Assembly: GCA_964384625.1 (NCBI GenBank)
Contig: CAYLNH010000152.1
Span: forward strand, 1 to 16,856
DNA: 16,856 nucleotides
Reading direction: 5' to 3'
Source: CAYLNH01 sp964384625
GTDB lineage: Bacteria; Verrucomicrobiota; Lentisphaeria; JABSQK01
Shown: positions 1 to 6,973 of the stretch, piece by piece
Layout of the letters: each line of letters opens with the position of its first letter
How positions within the stretch are numbered: the stretch's first letter is position 1
Program-made: the position numbers and the translations under genes
The notes under the pieces: generated by a model
Told to the model about the DNA's origin: nothing
What the model saw: the letters and a program-made list of their open reading frames with translations, nothing else
Databases searched by the model: none

Positions 1-510
1 TGCTTGGCCCCGCTCTCCGAGTTGCCCGTTTTCGGGCTCGGGGGGCGTTGGCGAAGATGGGTATGTGCTTCAGCACACAACCATTCCGCCGCCTGCCGCG
101 GGCCGCGAAGCCCGGGCAATCCGTGGCGGAAAGACTTCCGCCGCGACCATCTGGTCCGAATCCGCCATTGGGTATTGGTTGAGCATGCTTCGCTTCGGTA
201 TTTTCGCCGCCGTTTCCGCACGCAGCCTCCTCAACCGCTGGACTTCCTCAAACCGCTGGACCGCCTCGACCTTTTTCTCTTTTACACCCGTTTTACAGCC
301 TTCTGACCGCTCTCTGACACTTGGAGCCTGCATCGCGTGCATGTTGACTGCAACCGAAAGAACAAGTGAAAACCCAAGACAATCCGAAATTATTTCGCCT
401 CAAACCTATAAAAATTTAATATTTCCTCTTTATAATGACTTAATAAACTCCTATATTGTCCGTGATGACAGACACAGAGGAGAGAACCCCAGTCAGGAGC
501 GTGGTGAGCA
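1..510. other. No supported gene; hairpin-rich leader region
   Basis: I find no gene I can support here. The open frames on both strands lack family motifs and a convincing ribosome binding site. The stretch holds a bulged hairpin around 18-40 (GCCCG, TTTT loop, CGGGC at 24-37), a perfect 7-bp stem with a 4-base loop at 125-142 (GGCGGAA/TTCCGCC), the palindrome GCCCGGGC near 112-119, and an 11-base direct repeat AACCGCTGGAC near 233-243 and 251-261. From about 385 to 460 the sequence turns strongly AT-rich, unlike everything else in the window, and serves as the leader of the sigma-factor gene. The first 300 bases could be a decayed repeat element or the edge of a neighbouring locus; I cannot tell which. 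Confidence 0.5.
431..436 (+). promoter_or_regulatory. Candidate -10 box (TATAAT) for the sigma-factor gene
   Basis: A perfect TATAAT lies in the only clearly AT-rich patch of the window, about 75 bases before the sigma-factor start. No good -35 box is present at 16-18 bases upstream, where the sequence is A/T only, so this is a candidate based on one hexamer and its setting. Confidence 0.35.
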
Positions 511-1050
511 ATGCAAGCACAAATGGCAGTCGAAGTGAGAAGTTGGGTCGGGGACGCGGTCAGCCGGTTCGAAGGGCAATTGGTCCGCTATGCGACGCGG
601 ATCGTCGGCGATCCGGACAAAGCGCGGGACGTGGTGCAGGACACCTTCATTCGTCTGAGCAAACAGGACATGGATCGAATCAACGGTCACCTGGCTCAGT
701 GGCTGTATCTGTGTTGTCGCAATCGTGCTCTGGACATCATCCGCAAGGAGAAGCGGCTGGTGCCGCTGGATGACACGCTGATGGCGACGCGCAGTGCGAA
801 CGTGGCCTGTCCCGCCACGAAAGCGGGGCGTCAGGATGAGTTTCGGGGACTGATGGAAATTGTGGCCGGTCTGTCTGCCCGGCAGCAGCGGCTGATCCGG
901 ATGAAGTTTCTGGAGGGCCGGAGCTATCGCGAGATCGGCGAAGCAATGGGCATCAGCGTATCCAACGTGGGCGTTTCGCTGCACAACGCGGTGAAGAAGG
1001 TTCGGGCGGAGGTAAAGCGTCGCCACGAGCAGCCGGCTCTTTGTGCCTGA
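511..1050 (+). CDS. ECF-type RNA polymerase sigma factor (sigma-70 family)
   Basis: The 179-residue product has the size and two-domain layout of an extracytoplasmic-function sigma factor, which directs RNA polymerase to a small set of promoters. Residues about 19-87 match region 2: a segment ending DVVQDTFIRL, then the LAQWLYLCCRNRALDIIRKEKR promoter-melting and linker helices (59-82). Residues about 118-170 match region 4, with LSARQQRLIRMKFLEG followed by the helix-turn-helix YREIGEAMGISVSNVG. The start at 511 is preceded by AGGAG at 495-499; an in-frame ATG at 523 is an alternative. Most ECF genes in such genomes are followed by a FecR-like or other anti-sigma gene. Here the next gene is a Mur ligase 249 bases on, with a CGCCGA/TCGGCG hairpin (1151-1166) between them. 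The target promoters are unknown. The sigma assignment is firm; the subgroup is not assigned. Confidence 0.9.
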   Translation: MQAQMAVEVRSWVGDAVSRFEGQLVRYATRIVGDPDKARDVVQDTFIRLSKQDMDRINGHLAQWLYLCCRNRALDIIRKEKRLVPLDDTLMATRSANVACPATKAGRQDEFRGLMEIVAGLSARQQRLIRMKFLEGRSYREIGEAMGISVSNVGVSLHNAVKKVRAEVKRRHEQPALCA

Positions 1051-1281
1051 GGTCCGGTCGCGGGCGACAGCGGCGGGAAAACGGGAACTGGAGGTGGCTG
1101 TCTGGTGTAGGTGACCGATCGATCCTGAAACTCCGCACCGCAAGCTCCTACGCCGAGGCTTCGGCGCTCAAGAGGGTGCGGGATCTCTATGCGGACCGCG
1201 AAGGGCAGTCGTCGAGGGCTTACATGCGTTTGTCTTGTTATTTGCATATTTGGACGTGCCACTGCATTCTATCCGGAATTC

Positions 1282-1287
1282 AGGAGG
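1282..1287 (+). promoter_or_regulatory. Ribosome binding site AGGAGG deciding the Mur ligase start
   Basis: A full AGGAGG lies 12 bases before the ATG at 1300. It supports that start over an upstream in-frame ATG at 1189, whose extra 37 residues resemble translated intergenic sequence and have no comparable ribosome binding site. Confidence 0.6.
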
Positions 1288-1299
1288 CCGAAGAGACGG

Positions 1300-2658
1300 A
1301 TGCAGGATCGTTGTTCCGGAGACATCCCGGGCCCGCCGCCGCTGCGGCAGATAAAGCGGGTCTGGCGCGCCTGGTTGCGTTGGTGGCGGCCGCGCTGGAA
1401 GCACCGGCACGGGCCGCTTCTGTATCTGCTGGCGTATTTCTGGCGTCGGTTGATGGTGCGGACGACCGTGATCGGCATTACCGGCAGTGTGGGGAAGTCG
1501 ACCGCGAAGGATTGCCTGGCGAGAATACTCGCCGATGTCGCCCCGACAGTGAAGACGGACAAAAACTTCAACACCATCCTGGGGGTGGTGATGACGGTCT
1601 TGTCGATTCGGCCGCGCCATCGTTTTGCCGTGGTCGAAGTGGGGGCGGCCGGTCCCGGAACCCTGGCGCCGGCGGCGCGTTTGCTGAAGCCGGACATCGC
1701 GGTTGTCCTCAGCGTCGCCGGGACGCACACCCGGGAGTACGATTCGCTGGACCAGATTGCTGTGGAAAAAGCCCGATTGCCGGCGTCTCTCAGCCGCGGC
1801 GGCACGGCTCTGTTCAATGCGGACGACCCTCGTGTACGGTCGATGGCCGAGGAGTTTGACGGGCGGAAGGTTCTCTTCGGCGAGCAATGCGGCAGCGCCT
1901 TGACCATTCGGGAGGCCCGCGCCGCCTGGCCCGATCGTCTGTCGTTCACGGTCAGCGACGGCACCTGTGAGGTCCCGGTGCAGACACAGTTGATCGGCAC
2001 CCACTGGATTCCTTCCTTGCGTTCTGCGTTGGCGGTGGCCCATCATCTTGGTGTCGGCCTCGAGGACGCGGCGAAGGCTCTGGCGTGCGTGCCGCCGATG
2101 CCGGCGCGGCTGCAGCCGGTGTATCTGCCGAGCGGGGCTGTGGTTATCCGCGACGAGAAGAATGGGGCGGTAACCACGTTGGAGGCGATGCTCGAGGTCA
2201 TGCGAACCGCGCGGGCCACGCGGATCGGGTTGGTTATCAGCGATGTCAGTGATTCCAAAGCAAAGCCGCGCAAACGGGCCCGTGACTTCGGCAGCATGGC
2301 GGCGGAAGTCGCAGATTTTGCCGTCTTCGTCAATGAACGCGGGAGCCGCGCAGTCGATGTCGCTGTGGCCGGGGGAATGGATCCCGAACACTGCCATGCT
2401 CAACCAAATCTGAAGGCGGCTGCCGACTGCCTGAAACGGGAATTGCGGCCGGGTGATGTGGTGTTCTTCAAAGGCTGCACAACAGACCACCTGACCCGCC
2501 TGGTGATGGCGCAGTTCGGCGAGATCGCCTGTTGGCGGACGGACTGCCGGTTGACCTTCCTTTGTGATCAGTGTGCCAACCTGGGCCCGGACTTTTCGTT
2601 GGCTGTTCTGTCGGCGCCGGCAGGCGAAGCCGGGAGGGCGCCGGTCGGAACTGCTTGA
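1300..2658 (+). CDS. MurF-like Mur ligase family protein, shortened N-terminus
   Basis: The 452-residue product is an ATP-dependent amide ligase of the Mur family, whose members join amino acids or peptides to a carboxylate through an acyl-phosphate. The ATP loop is GITGSVGKST (59-68). KNFNTILGV (88-96), VVEVGAAGPG (111-120), the GTHTREYDSLDQIAVEK block with His143 (141-157) and LFNADDPR (171-178) follow MurF order. The C-terminal ligase lobe ends in DVVFFKGCTTDHL (386-398). MurF's N-terminal UDP-sugar domain is absent. In its place is a Trp/Arg-rich stretch, WRAWLRWWRPRWKH (22-35), and a hydrophobic run LLYLLAYFW (40-48) that could sit against the membrane. The usual DDsYNANP loop reads RDEKNGAV (284-291), and a cysteine cluster C-x5-C-x5-C-x2-C (411-425) closes the protein. 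The substrate therefore may not be the standard peptidoglycan precursor. Family confidence is high; the reaction is unassigned. Confidence 0.8.
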   Translation: MQDRCSGDIPGPPPLRQIKRVWRAWLRWWRPRWKHRHGPLLYLLAYFWRRLMVRTTVIGITGSVGKSTAKDCLARILADVAPTVKTDKNFNTILGVVMTVLSIRPRHRFAVVEVGAAGPGTLAPAARLLKPDIAVVLSVAGTHTREYDSLDQIAVEKARLPASLSRGGTALFNADDPRVRSMAEEFDGRKVLFGEQCGSALTIREARAAWPDRLSFTVSDGTCEVPVQTQLIGTHWIPSLRSALAVAHHLGVGLEDAAKALACVPPMPARLQPVYLPSGAVVIRDEKNGAVTTLEAMLEVMRTARATRIGLVISDVSDSKAKPRKRARDFGSMAAEVADFAVFVNERGSRAVDVAVAGGMDPEHCHAQPNLKAAADCLKRELRPGDVVFFKGCTTDHLTRLVMAQFGEIACWRTDCRLTFLCDQCANLGPDFSLAVLSAPAGEAGRAPVGTA

Positions 2659-2685
2659 GATCGTCTGCAATGGCGGCGACGCAGG

Positions 2686-2709
2686 TGTCTTCCGCCGGTC
2701 CGGAAGACA
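2686..2709. terminator. Candidate bidirectional terminator hairpin
   Basis: A perfect 9-bp stem (TGTCTTCCG/CGGAAGACA) with a 6-base loop lies 27 bases after the Mur ligase stop and 60 bases beyond the stop of the convergent SGNH gene. Its place between two convergent genes fits termination in both directions. No T-run follows on either strand, so intrinsic termination is not proven. Confidence 0.4.
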
Positions 2710-2769
2710 GGCCGGCGGGCGTTTCAGGCAAGTCCCAAAGTCCGCGAAGTACGCCGGGTCCGCCGCCGA

Positions 2770-3876
2770 CTACCGTTGCTGCCGCAGGATCTCCCTGATC
2801 TTCGGCGCCAGTTTGGCAGCGATCTCGATCATCCCCATGTCTGATGGATGCAGCATGTCGTGGTAGAGCCCTGAAAAGCTGAGCAGATCCGGACCATGCA
2901 CGTAGTGCACGTTCTGCTTGCCGGACTTCTTGGCGATATCCTTGAGCGCTTCGCGGAACTCCCTGGTCTTGCGCGCGCCGTCGCCGGCCCAATAATGACC
3001 AACCCCCCAGGGGAAGATGCTGATGCAGACTACCGGCGCTTTGGGATGGCTCTTGGCCAGTTTATTCACAAAGTACTCGGCGCGCTTCTTGAATTCCGGC
3101 GTGTCGAAGTTGCCGACCATGTTCACCGAGATCTCGAGTACCGCCATATCCCACGTCTGCCCGGCGATGTAGTCGGCCATGGCCTTCTCCAGAAACGCGG
3201 TGCCGCTGGAACCGAGATTGACGATGTCGTGCCCGACCATACGGGCGGTCAGCGAGTTCCACTGCAGGTCCGGGCGACTGGCGTTGTACCCCTGGCTGAT
3301 GGACGTGCCGTAGCTCATCATCACCGGCGCCAGTTCCGCGGGCTTCGGCGGGCGGACATCCCCGTCGATGCCGTTGAACGTGACTTCGCCGCCGCGCACA
3401 ATGACGCGGACCACGTCGTTGGCGAAGCGGCCTCTCGGATATTTGTCCATCAGATTGAACATCAGTCCGTGGCCGGTGATGTTCACCGGCCTTGTGCGTT
3501 TGCCGAAGGAGATCCTCTGGGTGCCGGACAGAATGTCGCCCCAGTAGATCGTCGCGGTTGCCCCGGGCTTCTCGGTGTGCAGGTGGACCTTGACCTTGCC
3601 CAGTTCCTTCATGTTGTTCACGACGAACCGGATCTCGCAGTGCTGCGCCGCCCGCATGGTGTCGGCGCCCGTCTTCTTGCTGGCCTTGTTGGCCTCGGTC
3701 AACTGGTCGCGCACGGCCTTCGGCACGCGATAGAGCTTCACCCCTTTGCCGTCGGCGGTGGCTTCGGCGCCGCCGACGTTGTGGAGTTGCACTTTTTTGA
3801 CGAATGCCGGCAGGTCGCCGGCGTGAACTGCAAAGGCTGCGAGCAGCAGCAGGGAGAGCATGTGGGCCTTTTTCAT
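2770..3876 (-). CDS. Secreted SGNH/GDSL-family hydrolase (putative carbohydrate esterase)
   Basis: The 368-residue product starts with a signal peptide (MKKAHMLSLLLLAAFAVHAG, cleavage near 20), so it is exported. Residues about 25-180 form a beta-rich front domain. Residues about 183-365 form an SGNH fold. Block I is YGTSISQG (189-196) with Ser192 as likely nucleophile, carrying Thr where GDSL enzymes usually have Asp. Block II is LGSSGTAF with Gly222. Block III is EISVNM with Asn252. Block V is HDMLHPSD, giving Asp340 and His343. Enzymes of this kind with a jelly-roll front domain remove acetyl or other acyl groups from polysaccharides, but the substrate here is inferred. It is co-directional with, and 178 bases downstream of, the secreted gene ending at 4055. 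Its ribosome binding site is weak (GAGATGA), and a 16-bp palindrome lies just upstream. Confidence 0.85.
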   Translation of the reverse strand: MKKAHMLSLLLLAAFAVHAGDLPAFVKKVQLHNVGGAEATADGKGVKLYRVPKAVRDQLTEANKASKKTGADTMRAAQHCEIRFVVNNMKELGKVKVHLHTEKPGATATIYWGDILSGTQRISFGKRTRPVNITGHGLMFNLMDKYPRGRFANDVVRVIVRGGEVTFNGIDGDVRPPKPAELAPVMMSYGTSISQGYNASRPDLQWNSLTARMVGHDIVNLGSSGTAFLEKAMADYIAGQTWDMAVLEISVNMVGNFDTPEFKKRAEYFVNKLAKSHPKAPVVCISIFPWGVGHYWAGDGARKTREFREALKDIAKKSGKQNVHYVHGPDLLSFSGLYHDMLHPSDMGMIEIAAKLAPKIREILRQQR

Positions 3877-3894
3877 TTTGTCATCTCGACTGGA

Positions 3895-3910
3895 ATCGAC
3901 TGGAGTCGAT
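3895..3910. promoter_or_regulatory. Short inverted repeat upstream of the SGNH gene
   Basis: ATCGACT-GG-AGTCGAT is a perfect 7-bp inverted repeat with a 2-base centre, 18 bases before the SGNH start codon at 3876. It overlaps a 10-base-period tandem repeat (TCGACTGGA at 3886-3894 and 3896-3904). It could be an operator half-site pair or a hairpin near the ribosome binding site. Confidence 0.3.
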
Positions 3911-3938
3911 GGTTTGTCTCTGATCCCAAATCCTGACG

Positions 3939-4026
3939 CCGACAGAAGTCCTGCAGGCTGTCAGAAACGGATTTCGCCCGAGCGTGGCCGCGGTCGTCTC
4001 GACCGCGCATTCCCGACTTCTGTCGG
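3939..4026. repeat. Nested inverted repeat between two secreted-protein genes
   Basis: The outer arms CCGACAGAAGTC (3939-3950) and GACTTCTGTCGG (4015-4026) are perfect 12-bp complements enclosing 64 bases. Inside sits a second perfect hairpin, CGCGGTCG-TCT-CGACCGCG (3989-4007). Together they form an 88-base nested structure filling most of the gap between the two minus-strand genes. It may be a REP-like palindromic unit, an mRNA processing or attenuation site, or a small non-autonomous repeat. It does not resemble the repeats around the transposase at 6473. A 61-codon open frame across it has no coding features and is not annotated. Confidence 0.55.
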
Positions 4027-4054
4027 GGAGATCTCCTGAATCCCGTATCTTGTA

Positions 4055-6046
4055 TCATTCTACCGAAATAATGACCTCGCCGCGGCGCGAACTCAAGCCG
4101 GTCTTGTCGAGGGCGCGGAAGCTGAAGTTGTCTTGGCCGGTGAAGCCGGTGTCTGAGCGATAGAGAACACGTCCCCTTTTGGCATCAACAACTTTCAGTT
4201 TGCCGTGCTCCGGCGGCGAGAGGATTTCAAAAGAGATCTTGTCCTTGTCCTCGTCTGAGCCCTTGAGCTGGACTTTCAGGACCTTGTCCGTCTGCGCTTC
4301 CAGCTCCAGGTCCTTCACGCGCGGCGTATGCTTGACGCCGAGCTTGGCGTAAATCTCCTTCGCGTGTTTCTTCTCGGCGCTGTTGTACCATGCGTTGAAC
4401 GTGATCACATTGCCGCGTTTCACGGCTTCAACGACGTCGTCGTAGTACTTGTCAAACTGGATGTTGCTCATACAGCAGAAGGCGTCGGGCCACGCTGCCT
4501 GCGTCTCCAGCGGCACGCCTTTGGTGAAACGCGTGAACTTCGTATAGCTGAATGCCGAGGCGTGGCGGTAGGTGCGCGTGCGGCCCCACTCCGGCATCAG
4601 CAGGATGTCGTTGTGTTCCTTCACCACATTCTCCAGCCACCAGTTGCCGAACCAGTCGTCGATGCTGTCGACATAGAAGATCGTACAGCCCCAGCGGTCC
4701 CGGGCGTACTTCACTTTGGCCAACAGAATCTCTCCTTGTTTGCCGCGCTGATTGGTTTGTTTGATCTTGCCGTTGGTGAAGACGACTTGCTGCGGCCGGA
4801 TCGTCACGCCGGTGCGCAGGCCGGCGTCCGCAAACTTCTTGAAGCAGGCATCGACGAGCTTCATGCGTTTGTTCTTGTAGACGACTTCGGTATCGAGTTC
4901 GGGCACGAATTTGTTGTGCAATGGATGTTCCGGGTCCAGCACGCGCGGGTCGCCGATGTAAGTAACCGGGTGCGGGTTGCGCGCGCCTTCCAGATCCCAC
5001 CAGATGATGCCCTGGGCGTCTGCGTCATTGAGGACCTCAATCGTGCGGTCGATCTCCGCCAGAAGCTTTTTGGCGAACGCCTTGCGGCCGGCGGCGGAGT
5101 TTATGTCAACACTCTTGTCGGCCATCCAGCCGTTCGTATTGGTCCCGCCCATGTTGTTGCCGCGGCAGCCGAAGTACTTGCCGATCGGTCGGCGGTCCGT
5201 CCACTCCACCGTGCGCGGATCCCGCCGGCCCCACGCTTCGTAGCCGTCACGGCACTCCTCCACCGCGGACGCCGTGGCCGGCCGGAAGCGGATCACGACC
5301 TTGACGGTGTCGGATTCGCCCGCCGGCACGCGGGACCGCGGCGATTTCGGATCGCCGTCCGCCGACGCCACCACCGGCCAGGCGTAGCCGCTTCTGGTGC
5401 GTTCGCGATACACCCCCGTCTGCCAGTGTGCCGTCAGATCGGCGAACATGATCTTGATCGGCTGCTTGTCGAAGGGCTTGGCTTTGTCGACCCACCAGTA
5501 CACGTGCGGATCACAGAAGTTCCAGTGCGCGAAGCCGTCGCCGCGCAGCCCCCACATGCGCCAGTGATGGTCCCAGTGCATGTTCGGCGTGTAGCCGTAC
5601 GGCATCACCTTGCCCCAAGGCTGTTTGTCGAAGACCAAACGCTGGTTCAACTGCAGCAGATTCGCCTTCCACCAGCCGATCGTCTGTTTGCCGGTGTTGG
5701 TCAGCACCGCGGTCACATAGAGGTCGGCGTCTTTCACCTCGTAAGTGGCGGCAATCGTACCCCATTGGAACGTGTGTGTAATCGTGTTGCCGTCGACCTT
5801 CTTCGCGGTCGGGCGCGTGGCGAAGGTGGTCGTGTTCTGGTGTTCGTCGGTGACGCCCGGCTCCCATTGGTTGCCGTGGCCGGTGCCGCCCGTAAATCCC
5901 AGTTCACCGCAGCGCGTGGGCTCGCAGTACTCCACCCCTTTGTACCTCAGCGACTGCAGCCCGTCCTTGGTGAGTTTGATCTCGATCTCCCCGGCGGCCG
6001 CACACCCCACAGTTGCCAGCAAGACATACAATACTCGTCGCAGCAT
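4055..6046 (-). CDS. Secreted protein, possible glycoside hydrolase, with C-terminal cadherin/Ig-like domain
   Basis: The 663-residue product begins with signal peptide MLRRVLYVLLATVGCAAAGE. The start at 6046 is favoured by GGGAG 8 bases upstream; a frame reaching 6142 adds 32 residues that would bury the signal peptide. Residues about 20-270 look like an all-beta front domain rich in Trp and His. Residues about 290-560 look like an alpha/beta barrel: IIWWDLEG (347-354, Asp351), ACFKKFADAGLRTGVTIRP (400-418), FYVDSIDDW (457-465, Asp460) and LLMPEWGRTRTY (482-493, Glu486). The acids at strand ends are plausible catalytic residues, by analogy with retaining barrel glycosidases. Residues about 576-663 match a bacterial cadherin/Ig-like repeat (SFEILSPPEHGKL, then GFTGQDNFSFRALD). 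I do not recognise a named GH family; hydrolase activity is inferred. It probably leads a two-gene transcript with the SGNH esterase. Confidence 0.7.
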   Translation of the reverse strand: MLRRVLYVLLATVGCAAAGEIEIKLTKDGLQSLRYKGVEYCEPTRCGELGFTGGTGHGNQWEPGVTDEHQNTTTFATRPTAKKVDGNTITHTFQWGTIAATYEVKDADLYVTAVLTNTGKQTIGWWKANLLQLNQRLVFDKQPWGKVMPYGYTPNMHWDHHWRMWGLRGDGFAHWNFCDPHVYWWVDKAKPFDKQPIKIMFADLTAHWQTGVYRERTRSGYAWPVVASADGDPKSPRSRVPAGESDTVKVVIRFRPATASAVEECRDGYEAWGRRDPRTVEWTDRRPIGKYFGCRGNNMGGTNTNGWMADKSVDINSAAGRKAFAKKLLAEIDRTIEVLNDADAQGIIWWDLEGARNPHPVTYIGDPRVLDPEHPLHNKFVPELDTEVVYKNKRMKLVDACFKKFADAGLRTGVTIRPQQVVFTNGKIKQTNQRGKQGEILLAKVKYARDRWGCTIFYVDSIDDWFGNWWLENVVKEHNDILLMPEWGRTRTYRHASAFSYTKFTRFTKGVPLETQAAWPDAFCCMSNIQFDKYYDDVVEAVKRGNVITFNAWYNSAEKKHAKEIYAKLGVKHTPRVKDLELEAQTDKVLKVQLKGSDEDKDKISFEILSPPEHGKLKVVDAKRGRVLYRSDTGFTGQDNFSFRALDKTGLSSRRGEVIISVE

Positions 6047-6061
6047 GTAATTCTCTCCCGT

Positions 6062-6092
6062 TTTGATTCGAACCGCTACAGCTGTAATCAAA
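6062..6092. promoter_or_regulatory. Inverted repeat and -10-like box upstream of the 4055-6046 gene
   Basis: TTTGATT (6062-6068) and AATCAAA (6086-6092) are perfect complements, and a 10-bp palindrome TACAGCTGTA (6077-6086) lies between them. On the minus strand a TACAAT box occupies 6097-6092. This could be a promoter and operator for the secreted-protein gene that starts at 6046. No -35 box is visible. Confidence 0.3.
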
Positions 6093-6184
6093 TTGTATCC
6101 TATCTGACACGCGAAGCGCGGCCGGGTTCCGTCGTTCTGCAAAAATCATCAGAGGAGTTGGGGGCGCGGGGCTAATCGAAGCCG

Positions 6185-6232
6185 CAGGCCCAGCAGGCCG
6201 ATCCAAGGTGGCCGGGGGTGAAGCCCCCGGAC
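6185..6232 (+). repeat. REP-like unit, left outer copy
   Basis: This 48-base unit matches the copy at 6294-6341 at 45 of 48 positions in the same orientation. It folds as GGCC-N5-GGCC (6187-6199) followed by CCGGGGG-TGAAG-CCCCCGG (6212-6230). Confidence 0.75.
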
Positions 6233-6293
6233 CGCCCGCAGATGCCCAGCCCTTCTGTGGAGTTTTCCGTTGCTCGATTGTTTGTGCTTCCGA

Positions 6294-6341
6294 CAGGCCC
6301 AGCGGGCCGATTCAAGGTAGCCGGGGGTGAAGCCCCCGGAC
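6294..6341 (+). repeat. REP-like unit, left inner copy
   Basis: Second direct copy of the 48-base unit. It has a 5-bp GGCCC/GGGCC hairpin (6296-6308) and the 7-bp CCGGGGG/CCCCCGG hairpin (6321-6339). It is the mirror partner of the unit at 6974-7019. Confidence 0.75.
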
Positions 6342-6357
6342 TGCTGTGTTCTCCACG

Positions 6358-6382
6358 ACAGAGCCCCGTTAGGGGTGAAGCA
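6358..6382 (+). repeat. Short inverted repeat arm, left
   Basis: A 25-base segment with CCCC-GTTA-GGGG at its core (6364-6375). Its reverse complement recurs at 6933-6957 with one mismatch, on the other side of the transposase gene. Confidence 0.75.
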
Positions 6383-6472
6383 AAAAGTGCGCCGCAGTAG
6401 TTGCTCCAGTCATCGGCAAAAACTATTGTGGTTCTGCCTTTTCGGGAAACGACAACGACTCGGGAGAACCCC

Positions 6473-6919
6473 ATGCCCAACAGCTATTCCATGATCTATT
6501 TGCATTTTGTTTTTTCCACCAAAGACCGGGCGCCATCCATCACTCAGCAGATGCAGCCGAAACTGCATGGGTACATCGCCTCAATGATTAACGATGACTT
6601 TGGCATTGCCAAAAAGGTTGGCGGCACACAGGACCACATCCATGTCATCATGGATATGAAACGGATTGTCTCTCCGGATCAGATCATGTGCGACACCAAG
6701 AGCCATTCGTCAAAGTGGTTCAAAGAGACTACCGGCAGACGACACTTCGGCTGGCAGGACGGCTACGGTGTTTTCTCCGTCAGTGCCTCTGCCGTCGATC
6801 GGGTCGTCGACTATATCGAGCAGCAGGCCGAGCACCATCGGAAGATGAGCTTCGCGGAAGAATACGAGGCGTTGATGAAGAAGCACGGGATCAAGTATGA
6901 TCCAAAATACCTGCTGTGA
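6473..6919 (+). CDS. REP-associated tyrosine transposase (IS200-like, Y1_Tnp family)
   Basis: The 148-residue product has the length and motifs of the single-domain HUH transposases that cut and rejoin single-stranded DNA through a 5'-phosphotyrosine link. The metal-binding HUH motif is GTQDHIHVIM (51-60; His55, His57). WQDGYGVFSVS (94-104) is the conserved block before the catalytic helix. The likely catalytic tyrosine is Tyr114 in VVDYIEQQAEHH. The start at 6473 has GGGAG 6 bases upstream; an in-frame ATG at 6401 would add 24 residues lying in the repeat flank. All motifs are intact and no frameshift is seen, so it may be active. It stands alone, with no TnpB partner. The mirrored GC-rich repeats on both sides place it with REP-associated enzymes rather than classical IS200. 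Confidence 0.9.
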   Translation: MPNSYSMIYLHFVFSTKDRAPSITQQMQPKLHGYIASMINDDFGIAKKVGGTQDHIHVIMDMKRIVSPDQIMCDTKSHSSKWFKETTGRRHFGWQDGYGVFSVSASAVDRVVDYIEQQAEHHRKMSFAEEYEALMKKHGIKYDPKYLL

Positions 6920-6932
6920 GGGCGTTGATGGT

Positions 6933-6957
6933 TGCTTCACCCCTGACGGGGCTCTGT
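6933..6957 (-). repeat. Short inverted repeat arm, right
   Basis: Reverse complement of the 25-base unit at 6358-6382 with a single mismatch (a TGAC loop against TAAC). It begins 14 bases after the transposase stop and has a CCCC/GGGG stem at 6940-6951. Confidence 0.75.
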
Positions 6958-6973
6958 TTTGGGAACGCGGTAA

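Noticed and set aside
1041..1859. Long plus-strand open frame overlapping the Mur ligase start
   Set aside because: It lies in another frame over clear Mur ligase coding sequence, is rich in Gly/Arg/Pro and shows no motifs.
1168..2670. 500-codon minus-strand open frame opposite the Mur ligase
   Set aside because: Antisense shadow caused by GC-rich codon use; the plus-strand frame carries the P-loop and the other MurF-family motifs.
2896..3936. 346-codon plus-strand open frame opposite the SGNH gene
   Set aside because: Antisense shadow; the minus strand carries the SGNH blocks and a signal peptide.
3873..4058. 61-codon minus-strand open frame between SGNH and the 4055 gene
   Set aside because: It simply reads through the nested inverted repeat and has no ribosome binding site or motif.
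6062..6092. Transposon end or attachment site at the TTTGATT inverted repeat
   Set aside because: Arms of only 7 bases, no flanking duplication and no recombinase on that side; a promoter or operator reading is simpler.
4328..6175. 615-codon plus-strand open frame opposite the secreted hydrolase candidate
   Set aside because: Shadow frame with low-complexity Arg/Val/Ala content; the minus strand has a signal peptide, ribosome binding site and domain structure.
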